Assembly: GCF_030151385.1 (NCBI RefSeq)
Contig: NZ_JASLDS010000072.1
Span: 111,128 to 175,127 of the forward strand
Reading direction: 5' to 3'
Origin: Soonwooa sp.
Lineage (GTDB): Bacteria > Bacteroidota > Bacteroidia > Flavobacteriales > Weeksellaceae
Length of the DNA: 64,000 bases
Made by a program: the position numbers and the translations under genes. Of the stretch, positions 33,350 to 41,512 are shown one piece after another (position 1 is the stretch's first letter; the number at the start of each line of letters is the position of its first letter). Below the pieces are notes generated by a model. The model worked only from the letters and a program-made list of their open reading frames with translations, was not told the origin of the DNA and ran no database searches.

Positions 33350-35788
33350 TTAATAAATCGCTGGATATTTTGCCGGATTTACTTCATGGAACATCGCGTA
33401 GATTTTTTCTACCATATCATCCGTAGATGGCTTAGAGAAATAATCTCCATCCGTAGCATAAGCTGGACGGTGATCCTCCGCCGAAATACAAATAGGTGCA
33501 GAATCTAAATATCTAAATGCGTTTTGTTTTTCAACAATCTGTTGCAGAATGAATGCTGATGTTCCACCTTCTACATCTTCGTCGATAACAACAAGACGAT
33601 TGGTTTTCTTAACACTTTCTGCAATTTCACTTGACAAGTCAAAAGGAATCAAAGATTGAATGTCGATAACCTCTGCATTGATGCCTAGCTTTTCAAGTTC
33701 TTTGGCTGCTTCTATTACAATTCTCCAAGTCGATCCGTAAGTCACCAAAGTCACATCGCTACCCTCTTTTGTCACTTCAATTTTACCAACTGGAACAGTG
33801 AATTCACCTAAGTTATCAGGTTGTTTTTCCTTCAAACGATATCCGTTAAGACATTCCACAATAAGAGCAGGCTCATCCGCTTGTAACATTGTATTATAGA
33901 ATCCAGCAGCCTTTGTCAAATCTCTTGGCACCAAAACATTGATACCTTTCACCAAGTTGATAATACCTGCCATTGGCGAACCAGAATGCCAAATACCTTC
34001 TAGTCTGTGACCACGCGTTCTGATAATAACTGGCGCTTTTTGACCACCTTTCGTACGATATTGTACCGTCGCCAAATCGTCGCTCATACCTTGCAAACAA
34101 TATAAAATATAATCTAAATATTGGATTTCGGCGATTGGACGAAGACCACGCATTGCAAGACCAATTCCTTGACCTAGAATTGTTGCCTCACGAATACCAG
34201 TATCAGCGATTCTCAATGCACCATATTTTTCCTGAAGACCTTCTAGACCTTGGTTAACGTCACCAATATTTCCAGAATCTTCACCAAAAATCATGGCTTG
34301 AGGATATTTTTCAAAAATTTTATCAAAGTTATTTCTAACCACCATTCTACCATCAACCATTTCTGAAGTTTCAGAATATACTGGTTTTACTTCTGCAATA
34401 TTGGTCGCTTTCCACTCGCTTTGAGAATAAAGATGCGAAGAATAATTATCTTTTTCAACTGCGAAAAGGCTTTCATAAGCTTGCTTTAAAGCTTGTCTTT
34501 CTGCAGAGTTTGTTCCTCTTGTTGAAAGTAAAGTTTGACGAATCAAGTGGAAAATATCTTTTTTACCAACAGAAATCAAGGCTTTGAATTTAGTTACAAA
34601 GTCTGTAATTTCTGAGTTTTGAGAAGTCATCGCTTCAACCAAAGGCAAAGCTTTATTTTTTAATTCTGTAATTGTATTTTGATAGTTTTCCCAAGCTTGT
34701 TTTTGACCATCTTTTACTGCTTTTTTAGCATCAGCTTCAATTTGATCAAGCTCTTCTTTGGTTGCAATAATTTGTACATCGCCACCTTCTTCAAACTGGA
34801 ACGAATAAGTCTCGATCCACTCACGGAATTTATTTAAACAATCAAATTCCGTTTCAAATGCAAGACGCTCTTCGTTTTTGTAACGCTCGTGCGAACCCGA
34901 AGTTGAGTGACCTTGCGGTTGCGTCACTTCGATAACATGAACAACAACAGGCACACTTTCTTCTCTTGCAAAATGCTCTGCTTTGGCGTAAGCATCCATC
35001 AAAGCTGGATAATCCCAAGCTTTAACTTGGATAATTTCGCAACCTTGGTTTTCGCCTTCTTGTCTTTGGAAACCAGAAAGCATTTCTGTGATATTCGCTT
35101 TAGCTCTTTGGTTTTTTGTTGGTACAGAAATCCCGTATCCATCATCCCAAATCGAAACAATCATCGGAACTTGTAATGCACAAGCTGCATTAAGTGTCTC
35201 CCAGAAATGACCTTCAGCTGTTGATGCATCACCAATTGTTCCGAAAGCAACTTCCTTCCCAGAATTAGAGAATTTTTCAGCGCCATCGAATTTTATTTCT
35301 TTATAAAAATTAGAAGCTTGAGCCAAACCTAACAATCTCGGCATTTGTCCTGCCGTAGGCGAAATGTCCGAAGAAATATTTTTAATCTTTGTTAAATCTT
35401 TCCAGCTTCCGTCTTCATTAATAGTTCTTGTTGCATAGTGACCATTCATCTGGCGACCACCAGAAGCTGGCTCTCTATCAACATTGGTATCTGCATAAAG
35501 TTGCGCAAAAAAACTTTCTACAGTTAGTGCATTAACCGCCAAAGCAAAGGTCTGATCTCTGTAATATCCCGAACGGAAATCACCATCACGGAAAACGTGA
35601 GCCATTGCCAATTGAGGTAATTCTTTTCCATCACCGAAAATTCCAAATTTGGCTTTTCCTGTTAACACTTCTCTTCTTCCCAAATAACTCATTTCACGAG
35701 AAATTCTCGCCAATTTGTAATTTGCTAAGATTTCGTTTTTAAAATCTTGGAAAGAAAGTTCTTCTGTATCTATGAAAGTCTCTTGCAT
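33350..35788 (-). CDS. Fused alpha/beta 2-oxoacid dehydrogenase E1 component
   Basis: An 812-residue thiamine-diphosphate enzyme. The alpha half (1-360) has the cofactor motif from GDAS (186) to WDDGYGISV (214-222) and the typical YRDQTFALAV. The beta half (about 470-812) has FGEDSGNIGDVNQGLEGLQE, TIRE-like DTGIREATILGQGIGLAMRG, and the RGHRLEGIWHSGSPM and VIDIQSLIPFDL segments. It decarboxylates a 2-oxoacid (pyruvate or branched-chain) for an E2/E3 complex, whose genes are not here. The start MQETFIDTEE at 35788 is preferred over an upstream 31-residue Cys/Lys-rich extension. Confidence 0.92.
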   Translation of the reverse strand: MQETFIDTEELSFQDFKNEILANYKLARISREMSYLGRREVLTGKAKFGIFGDGKELPQLAMAHVFRDGDFRSGYYRDQTFALAVNALTVESFFAQLYADTNVDREPASGGRQMNGHYATRTINEDGSWKDLTKIKNISSDISPTAGQMPRLLGLAQASNFYKEIKFDGAEKFSNSGKEVAFGTIGDASTAEGHFWETLNAACALQVPMIVSIWDDGYGISVPTKNQRAKANITEMLSGFQRQEGENQGCEIIQVKAWDYPALMDAYAKAEHFAREESVPVVVHVIEVTQPQGHSTSGSHERYKNEERLAFETEFDCLNKFREWIETYSFQFEEGGDVQIIATKEELDQIEADAKKAVKDGQKQAWENYQNTITELKNKALPLVEAMTSQNSEITDFVTKFKALISVGKKDIFHLIRQTLLSTRGTNSAERQALKQAYESLFAVEKDNYSSHLYSQSEWKATNIAEVKPVYSETSEMVDGRMVVRNNFDKIFEKYPQAMIFGEDSGNIGDVNQGLEGLQEKYGALRIADTGIREATILGQGIGLAMRGLRPIAEIQYLDYILYCLQGMSDDLATVQYRTKGGQKAPVIIRTRGHRLEGIWHSGSPMAGIINLVKGINVLVPRDLTKAAGFYNTMLQADEPALIVECLNGYRLKEKQPDNLGEFTVPVGKIEVTKEGSDVTLVTYGSTWRIVIEAAKELEKLGINAEVIDIQSLIPFDLSSEIAESVKKTNRLVVIDEDVEGGTSAFILQQIVEKQNAFRYLDSAPICISAEDHRPAYATDGDYFSKPSTDDMVEKIYAMFHEVNPAKYPAIY

Positions 35789-35804
35789 TTTTATACATTT
35801 TCTA

Positions 35805-35838
35805 CAAATATAACATTTTAAATTAAATGCGAAAACAA
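35805..35838 (-). promoter_or_regulatory. Candidate promoter of the E1 gene
   Basis: On the minus strand TATATTTG (35812-35805) matches TAnnTTTG, with TTG at 35838-35836 about 23 bp upstream. It ends 17 bp from the chosen start codon, which supports that start over the longer frame. Confidence 0.5.
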
Positions 35839-35978
35839 TATTTTTACATCTTAAATTTTTACGAATTAAAACATAAAACAAATATTTTGCATATTTATTG
35901 ATAATTTAAAAAGCAAAAAAATACAATATTCTCAAATATTTAAAAATCATTACAAATTCATTAACAATTTGTAAAAAC

Positions 35979-36009
35979 AAAAAATCCCAAGTCAAGACCT
36001 AGGATTTTT
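35979..36009 (-). terminator. Terminator after the GreA-C-like gene
   Basis: The minus strand folds AATCCTAGGTC against GACTTGGGATT with two G-U pairs and a 2-nt centre, then a T-rich run. It is 23 bp after the stop of the gene at 36032. Confidence 0.65.
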
Positions 36010-36031
36010 GCTCTTTTTATTTTAATCTAAA

Positions 36032-36412
36032 TTAAGCCTCAAAGTTTTCAACGCTAAGAATTTCGATTTTTCTTTCACCAGAAGCAAAAGGATAATCAAT
36101 AACATCCCCTACTTTGTAACCAACAGTTGCTAAAGCCATTTCTGATAAAATTGAATACTTATTCTTTTTCTCTTTAGCTTTAGTAGACGGCACAAAAATA
36201 TATTCTGTCTCGGAATTGTCATTATGCTCCTTAATTTTTACGATTCTATTAACGGTTACAATATCTTCTGGAAGTTCTCTTCTAAGAACTTGCTTAGCAT
36301 TTTTAAGTTGGTCTAACAACAAGACTTCTTCTTGGATAGTTGTTCTTTTTCTTCTTAGATGATCTTTGATTGCGTCATATATTCCGGTTGTAACTACGAT
36401 AGGTTCTAACAT
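36032..36412 (-). CDS. GreA/GreB C-terminal-domain protein (Rnk-like)
   Basis: A 126-residue protein starting MLEPIVVTTGIYDAIKDHLR. It has an N-terminal helical segment of about 50 residues and a C-terminal FKBP-like domain of the GreA/B type (TVNRIVKIKEHNDNSETEYI, SILSEMALATVGYKVGDVID). It is shorter than true GreA and lacks the long coiled-coil finger with the acidic tip. It is therefore more like Rnk or a Gre-like RNA-polymerase-channel binder than a cleavage factor. A 13-residue upstream extension is possible but unlikely. Confidence 0.82.
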   Translation of the reverse strand: MLEPIVVTTGIYDAIKDHLRRKRTTIQEEVLLLDQLKNAKQVLRRELPEDIVTVNRIVKIKEHNDNSETEYIFVPSTKAKEKKNKYSILSEMALATVGYKVGDVIDYPFASGERKIEILSVENFEA

Positions 36413-36462
36413 TTTCTTTAAATTTAAAATTGAAATTCTCAATGTATGCATAACAAAATCGG

Positions 36463-36493
36463 GTATGCGAAATTCTTACAAGAATCTGCATAC
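36463..36493 (-). promoter_or_regulatory. Nested inverted repeat upstream of the GreA-C-like gene
   Basis: GTATGC (36463-36468) pairs with GCATAC (36488-36493), and ATTCT pairs with AGAAT inside. It lies 51 bp upstream of the start codon, consistent with an operator or a structured leader. Confidence 0.45.
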
Positions 36494-36747
36494 GTAAAAT
36501 ACATTGAAATGAATAATTGATTAAAAACGGTCATCAAATACCCCTGTCCCGATTAACGACAGGGCCTAATTGATAAACTCTTTAGAACTTTGTAGAAATA
36601 CGTCATCACGAAGATAGGACAAAGAAGCAATAAGTCTTTGGCAATGGATAACTTCATATTGAAATCTATAATTCGTCATATCTTATTCGTGAGAACTTTA
36701 CGAAGATACAACTATATTCTATCAAAAGCAAATATCTGATTTTCAAC

Positions 36748-36787
36748 ACAAAAAGCAAGGCCCCAGAAACTATTGCTTCGTGGGACC
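36748..36787 (-). terminator. Terminator of the three-paralogue operon
   Basis: On the minus strand GGTCCCA pairs with TGGGGCC (one G-U) and runs into TTGCTTTTTG. It starts 40 bp after the last stop of the operon. Confidence 0.7.
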
Positions 36788-36826
36788 TCATTAAAAACAC
36801 AAATGATATTTTTTATTTAAATAAAC

Positions 36827-37495
36827 TTAAAATTTTTCACAGACCATGGTATAATTGTAAGTACCACTACCCGAATTACGTGTAACAAAAGAAACCCGAT
36901 ACAGATTGGCGTCGCCTGGATAGGTTATATAATACTCATCCAGGGTATTATTATCAAAACCAGGCCCTGATGTGGCAGATCCAATATTTGCCCAATTATT
37001 GTTATTATTGGTATCATTAGAGATTGTCACATATTGATTCGAAAAAAAGCTTCTATTTGCAGCATCGAATGAGCTAGTTTCTGCGTCTTTCTTTCTTATT
37101 CTATTATAATATACTCTAGTTGCACTTGTACTCCTAACTGCCAAACGAATCTGCGGCATAGTTGAGGAGTTATATCTAAACTCAAACCTCCCGCAAGGCA
37201 CAATCGTGGTTGGATCTGGTCCTGTTTTGGAAGCTGTAAATTTCTTATTGACCACATAAAGTGCTTCAATTTTATCTTTAACATCCTGCTTTGTCCAATA
37301 GTCTATTTCGCCATTAGCGTTGGTTACAAGTACTTTATCGTAAGTTGTGTCAGTCGATTTGTTTTCGAGTGATCTAACACGCAAATTCCCATTAACATCT
37401 AAAGTTCTTGTTGGGGTTTTTGTATTGATCCCCACTTGAGCTTTAAAACAAAATACTGAGAGACAGCATAACATTAAAATAGTTTTATTGCGCAT
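36827..37495 (-). CDS. Secreted VGINTxTPTRTLDVNG-family protein, copy 3
   Basis: A 222-residue protein with start MRNKTILMLCCLSVFCFKAQ, a signal peptide overlapping the preceding gene's end by 11 bp. The N-terminal motif VGINTKTPTRTLDVNGNLRV is common in flavobacterial surface proteins. The middle has CGRFEFRYNSSTMPQIRLAV, and the end YPGDANLYRVSFV then YNYTMVCEKF. Two Cys (in CGR and CEK) are shared by all three paralogues and may be disulfide-bonded. The function is unknown. Last gene of a three-gene minus-strand operon. Confidence 0.7.
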   Translation of the reverse strand: MRNKTILMLCCLSVFCFKAQVGINTKTPTRTLDVNGNLRVRSLENKSTDTTYDKVLVTNANGEIDYWTKQDVKDKIEALYVVNKKFTASKTGPDPTTIVPCGRFEFRYNSSTMPQIRLAVRSTSATRVYYNRIRKKDAETSSFDAANRSFFSNQYVTISNDTNNNNNWANIGSATSGPGFDNNTLDEYYITYPGDANLYRVSFVTRNSGSGTYNYTMVCEKF

Positions 37496-38171
37496 TTTGT
37501 AAATAGAATTTTTCACAGATTAAAGAATATGTTTTTTGGGTAGCCGTATTATTAAAACGACTAAGCGTAATTCTATAAAGATTAGCTTGTTTAGGCAACA
37601 CAAGTGTATAAATCCTTATCGAATTATCAGCGCTAAAACTTGTATCATCTATTGCACGAAATTTATCATAATGCGATGTTAAAGCTGGATTATTTCTCGT
37701 AAAACTAACATCAGTTTTATTTTCGTAAGTATATGCACTTCCTGTAAAGCGTTTAATACCATAAGAGATTTTAAAATCACTAGCATTGTTATTACTCGTA
37801 AAAACCTCCTCAGATTTTAACTTAAACTCAGCATTAGTTCCATTGAAACGAAGTACAATCTCACCACAAGAGCATTCTTTGTTAATATCTGGTGCTGCGG
37901 CATTATAAATAGAACGACCTACCTCCATATTATTTCTACTTGTTTGCTGAAGTGCATTAATGTCAATAAAATCAACATTACCAGTATTTCTGTCAGCTGC
38001 CAATAGAAATCCAGAGTTCATATCTTTGGACTTGTCAGCAAGCCTCGTTACTTTCAAATTACCATTAATATCTAATCTTCGTTGTGGTGTATTGGTATTA
38101 ATACCAACATTCTGCGCTAAACTTAGGATTGAAAGAGCCGCAAAACTTATTGTTAGAAATTTCTTTTTCAT
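37485..38171 (-). CDS. Secreted VGINTxTPxRxLDxNG-family protein, copy 2
   Basis: A 228-residue protein with signal peptide MKKKFLTISFAALSILSLAQ and the motif NVGINTNTPQRRLDINGNLK. The mid-protein is CGEIVLRFNGTNAEFKLKSE, and the C-terminus PKQANLYRITLSRFN followed by LICEKFYLQNAQ, so it has a short extra tail after the CEKF end of its siblings. Same two conserved cysteines. It starts 2 bp after the preceding gene and overlaps the following start. The function is unknown. Confidence 0.7.
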   Translation of the reverse strand: MKKKFLTISFAALSILSLAQNVGINTNTPQRRLDINGNLKVTRLADKSKDMNSGFLLAADRNTGNVDFIDINALQQTSRNNMEVGRSIYNAAAPDINKECSCGEIVLRFNGTNAEFKLKSEEVFTSNNNASDFKISYGIKRFTGSAYTYENKTDVSFTRNNPALTSHYDKFRAIDDTSFSADNSIRIYTLVLPKQANLYRITLSRFNNTATQKTYSLICEKFYLQNAQ

Positions 38172-38173
38172 TT

Positions 38174-38845
38174 TTAAAACTTTTCGCAGGCTGAAACAAA
38201 ATCAAAACTATTAGACGCATGCTTTACTTTATAGATTGTCAATCGATAAAGATCTGCATCACCAGGATATTGGAAAATCATCACATTTTGCTCATAAGGA
38301 TCTAATCTTGCACTTTTGAACATTTGAGCATTCATATAATTGGTTGTTGTAAAAGTGAAAGGTGCATTAGGACCATTTGTAGAATTAGTACCTTGGTAGA
38401 ATTGGAAGCCATTGCCATTCCAATTCTGCTCCATATTCATATAAACATCCACATTGGCTGCAGGCTTGTCATTAAGACCAAACATAATATTACTATCATT
38501 AACATTATCATCGAAAGTAAAAAAGAATTTGCCGCACTTTAACTTTCGTGTAGGAATCCCTCCTCCATTGGTGTTGTTATAGATTTCGCTGTAACTCTCC
38601 TTATCAGAGGCTCCTGCTCCAACATCAGGCAAAAAACTAGATTTGGATGCATAATCTACATCTCCTCCAGTGTTAGCAACCAAAATTCGACTATATATAG
38701 CATCTTCAGATGCATTGTGGATGTCAGAAATTTTAAGGTTACCTTCTACATGTAAAGTTCTTGTTGGCGTTTTGGTATTTATCCCTACTTGTCCAAAAAG
38801 ACAATTTACAGTCAGAAGAAGTATAACAATACTTAATTGCTTCAT
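38174..38845 (-). CDS. Secreted VGINTxTPTRTLxVxG-family protein, copy 1
   Basis: A 223-residue protein with signal peptide MKQLSIVILLLTVNCLFGQ and the motif VGINTKTPTRTLHVEGNLKI. The middle has CGKFFFTFDDNVNDSNIMFG, and the C-terminus FQYPGDADLYRLTIYK then FVSACEKF. It leads the three-gene operon. The DNA of the motif region is almost identical to that of copy 3 (GTTCTTGTTGG repeats), showing recent duplication or gene conversion. A role at the cell surface is likely from the signal peptide; the rest is unknown. Confidence 0.7.
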   Translation of the reverse strand: MKQLSIVILLLTVNCLFGQVGINTKTPTRTLHVEGNLKISDIHNASEDAIYSRILVANTGGDVDYASKSSFLPDVGAGASDKESYSEIYNNTNGGGIPTRKLKCGKFFFTFDDNVNDSNIMFGLNDKPAANVDVYMNMEQNWNGNGFQFYQGTNSTNGPNAPFTFTTTNYMNAQMFKSARLDPYEQNVMIFQYPGDADLYRLTIYKVKHASNSFDFVSACEKF

Positions 38846-39336
38846 AATTTGCTTTTCTTTCTATTCTATTGAAAAAAGTGTAAAAACAAACTTTCTTTAT
38901 GTCATTGTGTTGGTACAAAAGTAAAAAACCAAGAAAGCTTTTCTTTCTATTTTGTTTCCATAAAAACGGAATCTCACAATCCAAAAAATAATAAAATTAA
39001 GACTACTACAAAACGACTACAATTTTAAGTGGTTAATTTTCAATATTTTAACTATTTGTATTATTGCAAATTTTAATTAAAGATCAACTTTCTTTACAGC
39101 TTTTCATTTTCGGTAAATTAACAAATGTTAAATTTTCCATAAAAAAGAAAGCTTTTTAAAAAACTATTTTTTATATTTGTCGCTTAAATAATTAAATATT
39201 ATTATAGTTTTTAAGTTGAATTTATGTTATTTACTATATTTTAGTTAAAATAAAACCAGTTTTACTTAAAAACAAATAAAACATATTATTTAATGTCGTA
39301 AAAATTCCTTTTTTAAATATTTTTTACACAAAATCA
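38846..39336. other. Long A+T-rich divergent regulatory spacer
   Basis: About 491 bp between the divergent paralogue operon and the AraC-type gene. A TACTTTTG box on the minus strand (38923-38916) fits a -7 element for the operon. AAGAAAGCTTTTCTTTC-like palindromic stretches occur near 38930-38950 and again near 39147. No ORF is supported. The arrangement suggests that the AraC protein may act here, but this is inference. Confidence 0.4.
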
Positions 39337-39984
39337 ATGCAAACAACTTTATTTTTAACTTGCCTAGTTCTTGCAATTTTAGTAGGAATATTATCAGGAA
39401 TCATTGCAACCTACTTTTTTTTACTAAGAAGGAAAGATCAAGCAATTTTTGTAGGCTCAAAAATACAATCTCATCAAAGCTCCGAAACACCACAAAAACC
39501 ACTGGTTAGTATTGAGACTACACCTACAGAACAGTCAGTCCTCAATCCTAAGTCTGAAGATCAAGAATTAATGACTGTTGAGACCCGTGTAAAAATTATT
39601 CAGAATTTGGAAAAGTTTGAAGAAAGTGGTCTTTTTACCAATCGAAATCTGTCACTACCCTATCTGGCAGCGCATCTAGAAACGAATACGAAATATCTTT
39701 CTAAGATTATTAAAAATTATAAAAACAGCGATTTTAACGCCTATATCAATAAACTGAGAATTGATTTTATCTTAAGACAATTAAACGAAAATAAAGAGTT
39801 TCGTCACTATAAAATAAGTTCTTTAGCGGAGGAAGCAGGCTACTCGTCGCATAGTAAATTTGCAACGATATTTAAACAGATTGTCGGCATTCCGCCATCT
39901 TTGTACATCCAACATTTAGAAATTGGGAAAATCCCGAGAGATATTCCCAATATGAGTTTCGAAAGTGAAATTATGTTATCTTGA
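39337..39984 (+). CDS. Membrane-anchored AraC-family transcription regulator
   Basis: A 215-residue protein: one N-terminal transmembrane helix (residues 5-30, LTCLVLAILVGILSGIIATY), a Pro/Thr/Ser linker to about 75, and a C-terminal AraC HTH pair (about 98-195: NLSLPYLAAHLETNTKYLSK for the first HTH, ISSLAEEAGYSSHSKFATIF for the second, then GIPPSLYIQ). There is no sensor domain outside the membrane, so the membrane helix itself or a partner must control it. It is next to the three-paralogue operon and convergent with TolC. Confidence 0.8.
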   Translation: MQTTLFLTCLVLAILVGILSGIIATYFFLLRRKDQAIFVGSKIQSHQSSETPQKPLVSIETTPTEQSVLNPKSEDQELMTVETRVKIIQNLEKFEESGLFTNRNLSLPYLAAHLETNTKYLSKIIKNYKNSDFNAYINKLRIDFILRQLNENKEFRHYKISSLAEEAGYSSHSKFATIFKQIVGIPPSLYIQHLEIGKIPRDIPNMSFESEIMLS

Positions 39985-39986
39985 AG

Positions 39987-41279
39987 CTATTCAAAAACCC
40001 GTAACAATTCGGATTGTTGCATTACTTCAAATTTGCTATTGATAAGGTTATAATTTGCTTGTAACCAATTGTTTCGAACTACGAAAAAATTGTAAGCATC
40101 AATTAAACCTTCGCGGTATTTTTCTTCGGAACGCTCAAAGGAAAGCCTTTGATTTTCAAAATTTTCGTTGAGAAGTCGGTTCTTTTCGGTGGCGTTGGTG
40201 TATTGTTCTGCGATGATATTCAGGGTTTTATAAAGTTCGGTTAGTTTTTTTTGATTTTCGTATTCCGTGTTGAGTTTATCTAATTTTGAAATTTCAACAT
40301 TGTTTTTGACTTGTAATTGCTGAAAAATTGGAATATTTAAACCTAGAGAAACTTGCTGATTTTTGTTTTGAGCAAACTGGTCAGAGAAATTTGAAATTGT
40401 TCCTCCTGAGTTTAGAATTTTAGAATAAAATGTTGACCATTGATATTGTCCGGAAATCGTCGGTAGATAATCTGATTTTGTCATTTTTAAACGTTGGTTA
40501 GCAATTTCAAGATTCTTTTGAGTCTCGGCGTAGATTGGATTTTTTTTGACCAAATCTTCAATTAAAGATTCTTTAGATTCAAAAGGAAAAGAAACCGCTT
40601 CGGAATCGTTCATCACAAAATTAATCGAATCCTGATTGATATTAAGAGCAGCAAGAAGATTGATTTTAGCAATATTCATGTCATTTTGCGCAGAAATCCA
40701 TTGCTCTTGAATGGTTCCGAAATTGGCTTTAATATCATAAATATCGCTTTTCGCTCGATTCCCGATTTGGACTTCTTTTTCCGTTCTGATGATTTGTTCG
40801 CGCATACCAGCAACTTGAGGTTCGAGAACTTCCAACCAAGATTTGCTTTTTTGATATTGAAAAAACAGGTTGATAACGTTCAGTTTGATGTTATTTAAAA
40901 TGCTTTGCGAACGATACTCAGAGCTTTCTTTATTGAGTTTAGCAAGTCCGATATTGAGGTAGTTTTTCCAATTAAACAAATCTACATTGGCTTGTGCCGA
41001 GAATTGGTCATATTGTACATTCATCGCTTCTCTGGCGTTGTTGTTGGGATTAATCGTGGAGCCAAAACTGTAGCTATGCCCAACATTTGCGTTAACAGAC
41101 GGCAAAAGTTTGCCCGTTGCTTTATTTTTTTCTCTAATATTTTTGTTGATTTCCAAAATCCCTTGTTGCACGTCTGGACTATGTTTTTGTACATAATCCA
41201 AACATTGCTTCAAGGTCCAGTTTTCTTGAGCAGAAAACAGGTTAACAATTAATATTAGTAGGAATGAATATTTTTTCAT
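39987..41279 (-). CDS. TolC-family outer-membrane efflux protein
   Basis: A 430-residue protein with signal peptide MKKYSFLLILIVNLFSAQ and the two long helical-hairpin repeats of the OEP family. ENWTLKQCLDYVQKHSPDVQ opens repeat 1, and FVVRNNWLQANYNLINSKFE is in repeat 2. It forms the exit duct of a tripartite efflux system. It is the last gene of the operon that starts at 48633 (adaptor, ATPase, two permeases), but a 230-bp spacer with repeats separates it from the permease, so it may have some independent control. Confidence 0.9.
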   Translation of the reverse strand: MKKYSFLLILIVNLFSAQENWTLKQCLDYVQKHSPDVQQGILEINKNIREKNKATGKLLPSVNANVGHSYSFGSTINPNNNAREAMNVQYDQFSAQANVDLFNWKNYLNIGLAKLNKESSEYRSQSILNNIKLNVINLFFQYQKSKSWLEVLEPQVAGMREQIIRTEKEVQIGNRAKSDIYDIKANFGTIQEQWISAQNDMNIAKINLLAALNINQDSINFVMNDSEAVSFPFESKESLIEDLVKKNPIYAETQKNLEIANQRLKMTKSDYLPTISGQYQWSTFYSKILNSGGTISNFSDQFAQNKNQQVSLGLNIPIFQQLQVKNNVEISKLDKLNTEYENQKKLTELYKTLNIIAEQYTNATEKNRLLNENFENQRLSFERSEEKYREGLIDAYNFFVVRNNWLQANYNLINSKFEVMQQSELLRVFE

Positions 41280-41394
41280 TTTAGATTTTTTTTTGGCTTA
41301 TAGCACTTGGCTTTTAGCTTTTAGCAAAATTAATTTGAGCTCAATTTTGACAGAATTTTTATGTGGTTTTATGTCTTTTATTATGACAAAGTTC

Positions 41395-41440
41395 TCAATA
41401 CGATTTCAGCGAAATCTACTCGAACTGACGGGATATTTTA
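41395..41440. repeat. Dispersed TTCTCGATACG...ACTCGAASTGACG repeat, copy
   Basis: CTCAATACGATTTCAGCGAA then ATCTACTCGAACTGACGGG is related to the copies at 47318, 58681 and 58832. The element is an imperfect palindrome bounded by TCRATACG and CTCGAA. Confidence 0.7.
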
Positions 41441-41472
41441 GTTACAACCTATGATTAAATGTATTTTGTAAT

Positions 41473-41507
41473 TTATCACTTATCACTTATCACTCATCAC
41501 TTATGAG
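41473..41507. repeat. Tandem heptamer repeat (TTATCAC), about five units
   Basis: Three perfect TTATCAC units, one TCATCAC and one TTATGAG follow each other directly at 41473-41507, immediately downstream of the permease stop (41513) in the transcript. Short tandem repeats of this type can change length by slippage; any effect would be on the leader of tolC. Confidence 0.85.
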
Positions 41508-41512
41508 AAATT

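Larger units (their letters stand above)
36413..36826. other. Spacer with a long leader hairpin and a second dyad
   Basis: About 414 bp without a credible ORF. It contains GTATGC...GCATAC enclosing AATTCT/AGAAT (36463-36493), which would form a hairpin upstream of the GreA-C-like start. It also contains CCCTGTC-N9-GACAGGG (36542-36564) and, at the far end, the terminator of the next operon. Confidence 0.5.

Noticed and set aside
35789..35881. A 31-residue extension of the E1 dehydrogenase
   Set aside because: The Cys/Lys-rich extension overlaps the likely promoter (35805-35838) and is unlike the family.
41473..41507. A possible CRISPR array
   Set aside because: The units are 7 bp with no spacers and no cas genes are present; it is a simple tandem repeat.
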